64,000 nucleotides of DNA. It comes from RGIG5612 sp963591145. Its GTDB lineage: Bacteria > Bacillota > Clostridia > Lachnospirales > Lachnospiraceae. This document shows positions 27,308-34,867 of the stretch, one piece after another. Where the stretch lies: the NCBI GenBank assembly GCA_963591145.1, contig CAVARE010000052.1, positions 1 to 64,000 on the forward strand. Reading direction: 5' to 3'. The notes under the pieces were generated by a model. The model was not told the DNA's origin. It did no database searches and saw only the letters and a program-made list of their open reading frames with translations. Both the position numbers and the translations under genes were made by a program. Each line of letters opens with the position of its first letter. The stretch's first letter is position 1.

Positions 27308-27321
27308 GAGCAATAAGTAAC

Positions 27322-27729
27322 ATGGTTGGAAGAACCCTTGAGGAAATACGAAACGCTGTAAATGTTGGATATACCAAACATACGGGTATAGATATTACAG
27401 CTGTGGGCGAGGGATTTGCCGAAGGAAAGATAGAAATAACAGCAGAACATTCTAATCCGTTTGGAATGGTTCACGGAGGAGTTTCGTTCTGCCTTGGTGA
27501 TGTATTAGGCGGGGCCGCATTCAGAACACTGGGCGGCCTCCCGGTTACATTAAGCTCAAATGCAACATATATGAGGCCGCTTCGAAATACCGGCACCATA
27601 TACGGACGAGCTGAGGTAATCAAGCATGGTAAGACAACAAGTGTTGTTGAGACCAAGATATTTGATGAACATATGGTTGAATGCGTCAGAATAGAGGCGG
27701 TTTATTATAACGTAGAAGAAAGGATTTAA
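27322..27729 (+). CDS. Hotdog-fold acyl-CoA thioesterase, PaaI family
   Basis: This is a small 135-residue hotdog-fold protein. The PaaI/4HBT signature is HSNPFGMVHGGVSFCLGDVLGGAAF, with the catalytic Asp/Gly region in GDV and a typical second half (LSSNATYMRPLRNTGTIYGRAEVIKHGKTTSVVE). Family members hydrolyse phenylacetyl-CoA or other acyl/aryl-CoA thioesters; the substrate here is unknown. It starts 15 bases after glyS and its 3' end carries the ribosome binding site of the next gene, so all three form one unit. Confidence 0.85.
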   Translation: MVGRTLEEIRNAVNVGYTKHTGIDITAVGEGFAEGKIEITAEHSNPFGMVHGGVSFCLGDVLGGAAFRTLGGLPVTLSSNATYMRPLRNTGTIYGRAEVIKHGKTTSVVETKIFDEHMVECVRIEAVYYNVEERI

Positions 27730-27732
27730 TTA

Positions 27733-28575
27733 TTGTCGAAATTTTTAAATAACCTTAAATCAAATGAAAATAAGAAAAAAGGACATTTCGACGAGTACAG
27801 GGAGGCGCTGCAAAGCCTGGATGACAAGACCAAGAATCAGCTGGAATTTAAACGCACGCTGGGAATGTGCGGTGTGGTTCTGTTCGTACTCGCTCTTATG
27901 TTCGTGCTGATCAAGACAGGAGTCGCAGTGGATAAGAATAAGTCAGTAACGGGTAATGTATTTGCCGACAAGGAAACTGTATTGATAGAATGCTTTGGCG
28001 ATTCACTCACAGAAGGATATACGGTTGATGAGAACGGTATGTCGTCGATAGTGGAGAACACATATCCTAAGGAGCTGGAGACTAAGCTGTATGAATTATT
28101 CGACGCTGATTCATATCAATATACATTCCAGACCGTTAATGTTAAGAATTATGGCCAGTCGGGAAGTGTTCTTCAGGATACATCCTGCTCGCGATTATCT
28201 GGAACAGCTGACATTGTTTTAATCCAGTATTGCGCTAATAATTTCATCGAAGGCAAGGAATACGAGGGAACTCTTGAGGCCAATATTGAGGCCATAGAGC
28301 AGCAGGGAGCCCAGGTATTTATATTGAATTATCCGATTCAATCAGGCTCGGCAGATGAAGATAAGCTGTCTCAGGCCAATAATTACATTTCAAGTGCAGC
28401 TGAGGCAGAATCTGACCTGCTTATTGATGTTAATGCATATTTTGCTCAGATAACCGATTACTCGCAGGATGAATTATTTGCATCCGACGGAGTGCACCTT
28501 ACAGAGCTTGGATATGAATTGATGGCAGATTATGTTGCTGAGGTGATACATCAGCATTACGTAGATATGTTCTGA
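27733..28575 (+). CDS. Membrane-anchored SGNH/GDSL hydrolase
   Basis: The protein has 280 residues with a basic N-terminus, one membrane helix at about residues 40-64 (MCGVVLFVLALMFVLIKTGV) and an outside SGNH esterase domain. Block I is ECFGDSLTEGY (catalytic Ser near 91), the block II Gly is in NYGQSGS, the block III Asn is in YCANNF and block V is DGVHLTELGY with the Asp-His pair. It probably removes acyl groups from a cell-surface polymer, but the substrate cannot be told. The start is TTG at 27733, with AAAGGAT about nine bases upstream inside the preceding gene. Confidence 0.82.
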   Translation: MSKFLNNLKSNENKKKGHFDEYREALQSLDDKTKNQLEFKRTLGMCGVVLFVLALMFVLIKTGVAVDKNKSVTGNVFADKETVLIECFGDSLTEGYTVDENGMSSIVENTYPKELETKLYELFDADSYQYTFQTVNVKNYGQSGSVLQDTSCSRLSGTADIVLIQYCANNFIEGKEYEGTLEANIEAIEQQGAQVFILNYPIQSGSADEDKLSQANNYISSAAEAESDLLIDVNAYFAQITDYSQDELFASDGVHLTELGYELMADYVAEVIHQHYVDMF

Positions 28576-28639
28576 TCTGTAAAATGAAGAGGTAGACTTG
28601 CAAATAGTATTTTTGTAGTTCAGGTATAAGAAAAGAAAG

Positions 28640-28672
28640 GCACGCATAACCTTGTATAACAGTTATGCGTGC
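28640..28672 (+). terminator. Hairpin terminator after the glyS unit
   Basis: A perfect 11-bp stem, GCACGCATAAC with GTTATGCGTGC, is followed by TATTTAC. It separates the glyS unit from the two-component system. Confidence 0.65.
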
Positions 28673-28739
28673 TATTTACGCAAATATTGCGATAATGGGA
28701 AATAAGTAACGACTTTAAAAGCAAAGAGAGGATTGTAAT

Positions 28740-29414
28740 ATGAAGTTGTTGTACGCAGAGGATGAAAGACCTATGTCAGAAGCTGTGGTGGACATCCTGA
28801 CCTTTCATAAATACAGCGTGGATGCTGTATATGATGGAGAGGAGGCTCTTGCTTATATAAAGGCAGAACATTATGATGGCATCATACTGGATGTCATGAT
28901 GCCTAAGATAAATGGTGTGGATCTGCTGAAAAAAATCAGGGCTATGGGTATTAAGACGCCTGTAATGCTTCTTACTGCGAAGAGCGAGATAGAAGATAAG
29001 ATCGCTGGTCTTGATGCAGGAGCGGATGATTATCTGGCCAAACCATTTGCCATGGGAGAACTCCTCGCCAGGGTAAGGGCTATGTTAAGACGCCGTGAGG
29101 AATTTACGCCGGATATATTAACACTGGGAAATGTCAGCCTTAATACAGCTACTTATGAATTAGAAACCCAGGATAAAAAATATGCGCTTCCTAAGATTGA
29201 ATATCAGATAATGGAATTATTGATGCTCAACAAGGGTCAATATCTGTCAACGGACGACCTTATGACTAAGGTATGGGGATACGAAAGTGACACAGAAATC
29301 GGCATTGTATGGGTTTATATATCTTATCTCAGAAAGAAACTTACGGCCATGAACGCCGATATAGAGATTGCAGCCAAGAGAAATATCGGATATAAGCTGC
29401 AGCCGAAGAACTGA
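28740..29414 (+). CDS. OmpR-family response regulator
   Basis: This is a DNA-binding response regulator, 224 residues. The receiver domain (1-115) has the acidic pair E7/D8, phosphoacceptor D51 in ILDVMMP, T79 and K101 (LAKPF). The C-terminal winged helix (about 125-222) has the OmpR pattern ending VWVYISYLRKKL and RNIGYKLQP. The cognate histidine kinase starts six bases after its stop. The target genes cannot be read from the sequence. Confidence 0.93.
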   Translation: MKLLYAEDERPMSEAVVDILTFHKYSVDAVYDGEEALAYIKAEHYDGIILDVMMPKINGVDLLKKIRAMGIKTPVMLLTAKSEIEDKIAGLDAGADDYLAKPFAMGELLARVRAMLRRREEFTPDILTLGNVSLNTATYELETQDKKYALPKIEYQIMELLMLNKGQYLSTDDLMTKVWGYESDTEIGIVWVYISYLRKKLTAMNADIEIAAKRNIGYKLQPKN

Positions 29415-29419
29415 CTAAT

Positions 29420-30868
29420 ATGATCAAACTTCTTAAAAGAAAATTTATACTTACAGCCATGATTGCTGTCGCAATCGTTCTTATAGGTGTGTTTAGTGCG
29501 CTCAATATTATCAATCATACATCACTGAATGCACAGTCAGAGAAACTTCTATATGAGCTGGCGAGACTCTATAATCTTAATCCCGTAACCTACGACGAAT
29601 CGGAAGAAGCTGGCACATCGAATGAGACGATGGAAGATGGAGACAGTCCGCAGGAGAGTAATACAGACAGTGCTGAGGCGGCAGGTGAGCCGGACGGTGA
29701 GTCTGAGGGAGGAGAGTCAAACGGCGAGTCCGATGGCGGATCGGCTGATAACTCGGACGGAGACAGTCCGCAATCAGAATCGGGCAGAAGATTTGAAGTT
29801 CCGCAGGAGGAAGTGCCGGTTCTGGCATTTATGGTTCCGGAAATAAATGATAATACCGTATTGAGTGCTGTATATTTCACTGTATCTATTGATGAAAATG
29901 AAGAGGTTGTTCATACCGATATCTCGAAGATTTCGGGAATCACCGAAGAAGAGGCCAATAATATGGCTCTGGAAGAATACAAGGCTGACAGGGCTTACGG
30001 CTGGAAGGGCAATTACAGATATCTGACTTCAGAGGATTCCAGAGGCAATTATGTATATATTTTCCTCGACAGAGCCATAGATCTTAATAATCAGGCCAGA
30101 GTATTAATGCTGTCAATTCTTATTGTGCTGGCATGCTTTGGCGTCCTGTTTATTCTCGTAAGTATATTGTCCAATAAGATGATCAAACCGATCGCGGAGA
30201 ATATTGAGAGACAGAAATGCTTTATCACGGATGCGGGACATGAGATAAAGACTCCGCTGGCCATTATACAGGCCAATACGGAAGCCCTTGAGCTTCATGA
30301 GGGTGCCAATAAATGGACCAGTAATATTAAGGATCAGTCCATGAGACTGTCTATCCTTATGACCAATATGCTCCTGCTGGCTAAGGCAGAGGACTACCTA
30401 GGTAAGGATAAGGAAGAAGAAGTAGACCTGGATCAGCTTATTAATGATTCTATTAAAATGTTTGAAGAGCCATTTGCCAACAAGAAGCTTAAACCGATTT
30501 TCAGTGCTGAGAGCAGGCTCATTGTAAGAGGCGGCAAGACACAATATGCTCAGCTGCTGTCAATTCTGCTTGATAATATAGTGAAGTATGCGAGAGAAGA
30601 CTCGGAGATTGACATCAAGGCTTATTCGAAGGACAAGACCACGATACTGGAAATGGGCAATTATTCTGATTATATTCCAGAGTGCGAGCCTGAGAGATTA
30701 TTCGATAGGTTCTATAGGCCGGATGCGACCAGGTACAGCCAGCAGACGGGTAACGGCATCGGACTGGCCGCCGCAAGAGCAATAATGCAGCTATATAACG
30801 GAACAATAGAATGTGCATACGATAGAGCTGACCATATTTTATTTACGATGGTGTTTAAGAGTAAATAA
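29420..30868 (+). CDS. Sensor histidine kinase with acidic low-complexity sensor loop
   Basis: The protein has 482 residues with two membrane helices, about residues 10-32 and 226-248. The outside loop holds a low-complexity stretch rich in Glu, Ser, Gly and Asp (about residues 55-125, with repeats of the SDGES type) followed by a compact domain. Inside, the HisKA motif is DAGHEIKTPLAI with the phospho-His near residue 274. The ATPase domain has an N box (LDNIVKYARE) and a G box (GNGIGLAAARAIM). The D/F-box part of the ATPase is compressed, reading ILEMGNYSDYI, which is less canonical than usual. It pairs with the regulator upstream. Confidence 0.9.
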   Translation: MIKLLKRKFILTAMIAVAIVLIGVFSALNIINHTSLNAQSEKLLYELARLYNLNPVTYDESEEAGTSNETMEDGDSPQESNTDSAEAAGEPDGESEGGESNGESDGGSADNSDGDSPQSESGRRFEVPQEEVPVLAFMVPEINDNTVLSAVYFTVSIDENEEVVHTDISKISGITEEEANNMALEEYKADRAYGWKGNYRYLTSEDSRGNYVYIFLDRAIDLNNQARVLMLSILIVLACFGVLFILVSILSNKMIKPIAENIERQKCFITDAGHEIKTPLAIIQANTEALELHEGANKWTSNIKDQSMRLSILMTNMLLLAKAEDYLGKDKEEEVDLDQLINDSIKMFEEPFANKKLKPIFSAESRLIVRGGKTQYAQLLSILLDNIVKYAREDSEIDIKAYSKDKTTILEMGNYSDYIPECEPERLFDRFYRPDATRYSQQTGNGIGLAAARAIMQLYNGTIECAYDRADHILFTMVFKSK

Positions 30869-30921
30869 CAATCAATTCAAATGAATTTCAGACTGATAAA
30901 CAAAATATAGGAGATACATAA

Positions 30922-31647
30922 ATGTTTGGTTTAGGAACAGTTATTAATGCTGCCGCAATTGTTATAGGCGGTATTATCGGAATGCTCTTCGGCAAATTAA
31001 TACCTGAGAGGGTTCAGAAGTCGCTGCTGGCAGGCAACGGTGTGGTTGTTATCATAATCGGAATTGCGGGTGCAGTTTCTAAAATGCTGGTAGTAAATGG
31101 CGACGGATTTGACACCCAGAAATCCTTACTGCTGACCCTGGCGATTGCCCTGGGCACGATAGTAGGATCGGCAGTTAACCTTGAGAAGGGACTGGACAGG
31201 TTCGGCAACTGGCTTAAGGCCAAATCTAAAAGCTCCGATGATAACGGATTTACAGATGCATTTGTAGCGTCATCCTGCACCGTATGCATAGGTGCCATGG
31301 CGATTATGGGAGCGCTGAATGATGTTTTATACGGGGACATCTCTGTATTACTTCTTAAATCTATACTTGACCTTATCACGATATGCTCACTTACCTGTGC
31401 CATGGGCAAGGGATGTGTATTCTCGGCAATATCTGTTTTGGTATTCCAGGGGGTTATATCTGCCATAGCATATTTTATCAAACCGATCATGACAGACCTG
31501 GCTCTTACTGATCTGTCATTCGTAGGTTCGGTGCTTATATTTGTTGTAGGACTTAACCTGATAAGAGATAAGAAGATATCAGTGGTAAATATGCTTCCTT
31601 CTATAATTTTGGCTGTTGTATTCGCATATATTCCGGCACTAAATTAA
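30922..31647 (+). CDS. DUF554-family membrane protein
   Basis: This is a 241-residue polytopic membrane protein of the DUF554 (YdfK/YqgA-like) family, with about six or seven hydrophobic segments. Family features are the Gly-rich N-terminus GLGTVINAAAIVIGGIIGMLFGK, the internal FVASSCTVCIGAMAIMGALND and the C-terminal SFVGSVLIFVVGLNLI. Function is unknown; transport has been suggested for the family. It follows the two-component system by 53 bases and may be its target or neighbour by chance. Confidence 0.8.
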   Translation: MFGLGTVINAAAIVIGGIIGMLFGKLIPERVQKSLLAGNGVVVIIIGIAGAVSKMLVVNGDGFDTQKSLLLTLAIALGTIVGSAVNLEKGLDRFGNWLKAKSKSSDDNGFTDAFVASSCTVCIGAMAIMGALNDVLYGDISVLLLKSILDLITICSLTCAMGKGCVFSAISVLVFQGVISAIAYFIKPIMTDLALTDLSFVGSVLIFVVGLNLIRDKKISVVNMLPSIILAVVFAYIPALN

Positions 31648-31740
31648 ACGGATAGTCTGCAAAAGTAATAAGTACTGAAACATACTGTAAAATAGCACGT
31701 TTTGCGGCAAAATCTTCTTACTTTCTCAGAAAAAATATGC

Positions 31741-31746
31741 TAAGAT
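31741..31746 (+). promoter_or_regulatory. Putative extended -10 promoter of the CarD-like gene
   Basis: TAAGAT is preceded by TGC, giving an extended -10 element 37 bases before the GTG start. No convincing -35 hexamer stands 17 bases upstream (TTACTT is the nearest). Confidence 0.4.
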
Positions 31747-31782
31747 ACTAACAAATGGCGATTATTACAGAAAGGAGTAAAT

Positions 31783-32280
31783 GTGTTTAAAGTCGGCGAT
31801 TTAGTAATTTATGGTAATTCTGGTGTCTGCAGAGTAATTGAGATCGGTAAGCCTCCGCTTAGCGGAATACCTGATGGACAGGACTATTACACTCTGGCTC
31901 CATATTATTCGGAGAAGAGCGTGATATTTACTCCTTGCGATAATGACAGGGTTGTTATGCGTCCGATTGTTTCACGGGACGAGGCACAGGAGCTGGTAAA
32001 TAGTGTTTCCCAGATCGGCTGTCTTGTTATTACCGATGAAAAGAAACGTGAAGATTGTTACAAGGAAGTAATAAGATCGGGCGATCCTAGAAAGTTTGTC
32101 AGCATAATCAAGACTATTCATGTCAGAAAACAGCAGAGACTTTCTGAAGGCAAGAAGGTTACTGCCAGTGATGAGAAGTATTTCCAGATGGCAGAAGAGA
32201 AGCTATACGGCGAATTAGCGATAGCTCTGAATATAGAAAAGAATACTGTCCGTGATTATTTATTCGGATGCGTTGAGTAA
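31783..32280 (+). CDS. CarD/CdnL-like transcription regulator
   Basis: The protein has 165 residues. The N-terminal CarD/TRCF RNA polymerase-interaction domain reads MFKVGDLVIYGNSGVCRVIEIG and continues to about residue 65; the rest is a helical DNA-binding-like region (AEEKLYGELAIALN). Proteins of this family bind the beta subunit and stabilise open promoter complexes. The start is GTG with AAAGGAG in front. It looks monocistronic, ended by the hairpin at 32364. Confidence 0.85.
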   Translation: MFKVGDLVIYGNSGVCRVIEIGKPPLSGIPDGQDYYTLAPYYSEKSVIFTPCDNDRVVMRPIVSRDEAQELVNSVSQIGCLVITDEKKREDCYKEVIRSGDPRKFVSIIKTIHVRKQQRLSEGKKVTASDEKYFQMAEEKLYGELAIALNIEKNTVRDYLFGCVE

Positions 32281-32363
32281 CGGATTGGTGAAAATGCATT
32301 TGTATAGGGCAGTAAGAGATGCATCATCTGCTGATGGTATATCAAAATGCTGCTGAGGCAGCG

Positions 32364-32399
32364 GCGCCAGGCGTACAAAATATGCCAGGCGCGTCTTTT
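32364..32399 (+). terminator. Terminator after the CarD-like gene
   Basis: GCGCC-A-GGC pairs with GCC-A-GGCGC around an 11-base loop (one A-A mismatch) and is followed by GTCTTTTG. Confidence 0.7.
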
Positions 32400-32429
32400 G
32401 TTGTGCAAATTAACACAAAAATATTGTCG

Positions 32430-32492
32430 ATTGTCTCACTTTTGTACAAGTTTCAGTTCGTGATAGACAATATGTTTTTTTTCATATACAAT
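32430..32492 (+). promoter_or_regulatory. Promoter with overlapping dyad before the CocE-like hydrolase
   Basis: TAGACA (32464-32469) and TACAAT (32487-32492) are 17 bases apart and fit a sigma-A promoter. The -35 lies within the right arm of an imperfect dyad, ATTGTCTCAC (32430-32439) and GTGATAGACAAT (32460-32471). This would suit an operator for a repressor, but the regulator is not identifiable. Confidence 0.45.
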
Positions 32493-32535
32493 ACTCGTGT
32501 TTGTTAAAAAAATATTTTTTAATGGAGGATATAAA

Positions 32536-34338
32536 ATGGAAGGTCTCGATAAAGAACTTTATTTTACTCTGGAAGAGGAATTCCAGGGTGAGAAGATTGA
32601 AGCCATCTACAGAAGAGCCCGTAAGCCTGTTGCTAACCAGGATGATATCGACTTATCTAAGTCAGATGATCCTATGGCAAGAATGGGACAGGGATTCTGC
32701 CCGGCTTTCAATCAGAGAACCTACGAAGCTGCTCCTGGCATCACATGTATGCAGGATGTAGAAGTTGTACTTAGAGATGGATGCAAGATTTATACAGATA
32801 TCTTTCTTCCAGCAAACTGCACAGAGAAGATTCCATGTATCGTATCATGGAGCTGGTTCGGAAAACGTCCTGGCGATGGTATGAGCGAATGGCAGATCAT
32901 GGGTGTTCCACCTCACACAGTATCTAAGCTCGCTAAGTTCGAGTCATCTGACCCGGCTTACTGGTGCTATAAGGGATATGCTGTAGCTAACGTTGACGTT
33001 CGTGGTGCAGGACATTCAGAGGGCAACGTTCATATGTTCACACATCAGGACAGAGAAGACGGATATGACTTCGTAGAATGGCTTGCTCAGCAGGATTGGT
33101 GCAATGGTAAGATCGGTATGACAGGTAACTCAGGTGTTGCTATGCATCAGTGGGGTATCGCAGCTGAATGCCCACCACACCTTGCTTGTATCGCACCATG
33201 GGAGAGCACAACTGACCTTTATGCAGACTCTCTGTATGAAGGTGGTATTCCAGCTCTTTCATTCAACGAGTTCATCGCTGCTCAGGTTACAGGTCTCGGC
33301 GGAGTAGATGATCAGGTTGCTATGGCACGTAAGTACCCATTCCGTAATGGATACTGGAATGACAAGTGCGCTGATTTCTCTAAGGTTAGGATCCCTGTAT
33401 ATCAGACAGCTGGTTGGTCACATTTCCACCTTCCAGGATCATCAAGAGCTTATATCAGATGTAAATCAAAGCTTAAATGGTTCAGAGCACACAGAGATTT
33501 CGAGTGGCCAGATACATATGATCCACAGAACATTGCTGACCTTAATCTCTTCTATGATCGTTACCTTAAGGGTATCCATAATGGCTGGGAGATGACACCT
33601 AAGGTTCGTATCGACGTTATGGACGTTATGGATCATGATTATCAGGCAAGACGTGCTGAGAATGAATGGCCTCTTAAGAGAACAGAGTTCAGAAAGTATT
33701 ATCTTGATGCTTCTACAATGTCAATGCAGGATACACCTGTTGCAGTTGAATCATCAGTTTCATACAATGGTGAGACAGCTGAGGATGGCTACATCGACAG
33801 AGTAGAATTCGATATGGAATTCAAAGAGGATACAGAACTTACAGGTTATATGTGGCTGCATCTCTGGGTATCATGCGATGGCTATGATGACATGGACATG
33901 ATGGTTAATATCCAGAAGGCAGACAGCGAAGGCAACTGGTTACCATGGACAACTCTTAATGAGCCACATCCAGGTGCTTGGGGCAAGATGAGAGTATCTC
34001 GTCGTGAGCTGTGGCCAGAAGAGATGAAGAAGTACAAACTGAAAGGACAGGAGTACTGGCCAGTACAGAAGAACACCAGCGAGCAGAAGCTTGCTGAGGG
34101 CGAGATCGTTCCAGTTGATATCGCTATCGTTCCTTCATCACGTTTCTGGCACAAGGGTCAGAAGCTCCGTATCCAGATCGCTGGCAACTATATCCGTGAG
34201 GGATGGTTCGAGCCACTTAGCTGGGATGTTGATAACAAGGGCAAGCACATTATCCATACTGGTGGACAGTATGATTCATGGCTGCAGGTTCCATACATTC
34301 CTCCTAAATTCGAAACAGACGGACATGTATACAGATAA
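32536..34338 (+). CDS. CocE/NonD-type alpha/beta hydrolase (S15 peptidase family)
   Basis: This 600-residue protein belongs to the X-Pro dipeptidyl-peptidase S15/cocaine-esterase family. The alpha/beta hydrolase part has VVLRDGCKIYTDIFLPA at the start, the oxyanion and lid region VNVDVRGAGHSEG, the nucleophile in GMTGNSGVAMHQ (Ser near residue 199) and a C-terminal jelly-roll domain (about 400-600). It acts on acyl or peptide bonds; the true substrate is unknown. There is no signal peptide. I start at ATG 32536 with GGAGG upstream. Codon choice (GGT, GTT, CGT, ATC) resembles that of the ribosomal genes here and suggests high expression. It has its own promoter and terminator. Confidence 0.85.
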   Translation: MEGLDKELYFTLEEEFQGEKIEAIYRRARKPVANQDDIDLSKSDDPMARMGQGFCPAFNQRTYEAAPGITCMQDVEVVLRDGCKIYTDIFLPANCTEKIPCIVSWSWFGKRPGDGMSEWQIMGVPPHTVSKLAKFESSDPAYWCYKGYAVANVDVRGAGHSEGNVHMFTHQDREDGYDFVEWLAQQDWCNGKIGMTGNSGVAMHQWGIAAECPPHLACIAPWESTTDLYADSLYEGGIPALSFNEFIAAQVTGLGGVDDQVAMARKYPFRNGYWNDKCADFSKVRIPVYQTAGWSHFHLPGSSRAYIRCKSKLKWFRAHRDFEWPDTYDPQNIADLNLFYDRYLKGIHNGWEMTPKVRIDVMDVMDHDYQARRAENEWPLKRTEFRKYYLDASTMSMQDTPVAVESSVSYNGETAEDGYIDRVEFDMEFKEDTELTGYMWLHLWVSCDGYDDMDMMVNIQKADSEGNWLPWTTLNEPHPGAWGKMRVSRRELWPEEMKKYKLKGQEYWPVQKNTSEQKLAEGEIVPVDIAIVPSSRFWHKGQKLRIQIAGNYIREGWFEPLSWDVDNKGKHIIHTGGQYDSWLQVPYIPPKFETDGHVYR

Positions 34339-34366
34339 ATGCTTATTAACAGCATAAATTATTATG

Positions 34367-34396
34367 GCAGGGAGTTTTACGCAAGTAACTCCCTGC
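34367..34396 (+). terminator. Terminator after the CocE-like gene
   Basis: A 10-bp stem, GCAGGGAGTT with AACTCCCTGC, starts 29 bases after the stop. The T-rich tail overlaps the rpsO promoter that follows directly. Confidence 0.65.
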
Positions 34397-34425
34397 TTGA
34401 CTTTGGGTATTTTTTTTGATAAAAT
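34397..34425 (+). promoter_or_regulatory. rpsO promoter
   Basis: TTGACT (34397-34402) and TAAAAT (34420-34425) are separated by exactly 17 bases, a near-consensus sigma-A promoter. Transcription should start near 34432. Confidence 0.8.
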
Positions 34426-34437
34426 GCGACGGTTGTG

Positions 34438-34484
34438 AGCCGCAACTTAAAGGTAGGACACTCCGACCTCTTTTCAGTTGCAGG
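34438..34484 (+). promoter_or_regulatory. Candidate S15 autoregulatory leader before rpsO
   Basis: The 5' leader can form an outer stem GCAACT (34442-34447)/AGTTGC (34476-34481) enclosing a hairpin AGGT-A-GGA (34451-34458) with TCC-G-ACCT (34462-34469). A folded rpsO leader bound by S15 is known in several bacteria; that this one works that way is inference. Confidence 0.5.
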
Positions 34485-34511
34485 CGATTAAATTATAGGA
34501 GGATATTTATT

Positions 34512-34778
34512 ATGATTACATCAGAAATCAAGGCTCAGCTTGCTAAAGAATATGGCAAGAATGAAGCAGACACAGGTTGTGTTGAAGTACAGGTTGCTAT
34601 TCTGTCATACAGAATTAAGGAACTTACAGAGCATCTTAAGACTCATCCTAAGGATCATCATTCAAGAAGAGGTCTTCTTAAGATGGTAGGTAGAAGAAGA
34701 GGTCTTCTTGACTACATGAAGAAGAGAGATATCGAAGGCTATCGTCAGTTAATCGAGAAATTAGGAATCAGAAAATAA
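34512..34778 (+). CDS. rpsO: Ribosomal protein S15
   Basis: This is 30S protein uS15, 88 residues, a primary 16S rRNA binder. The family motifs TGCVEVQVAILSYRIKELTEHLK, DHHSRRGLLKMVGRRRGLLDYMK and the ending LIEKLGIRK are all seen. The start is ATG 34512 with AGGAGG eight bases upstream; the open frame extends upstream to 34416, but that part covers the leader and promoter. pnp follows, the widely conserved rpsO-pnp pair. Confidence 0.97.
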   Translation: MITSEIKAQLAKEYGKNEADTGCVEVQVAILSYRIKELTEHLKTHPKDHHSRRGLLKMVGRRRGLLDYMKKRDIEGYRQLIEKLGIRK

Positions 34779-34788
34779 TTGATTTTTT

Positions 34789-34823
34789 AACAGGCTTTAG
34801 GGAATATTTCCTTAAAGTCTGTT
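34789..34823 (+). other. Hairpin in the rpsO-pnp gap
   Basis: AACAGGCTTTAGGGA pairs with TCCTTAAAGTCTGTT with minor bulges, and is followed by TGTATATTG rather than a T run. In E. coli this gap has a terminator plus an RNase III-cut stem used in pnp autoregulation; a similar role here is inference. Confidence 0.55.
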
Positions 34824-34867
34824 TGTATATTGTGGCATTCGCCGAGAAGTAGAAGAAGGAGAGAAAA

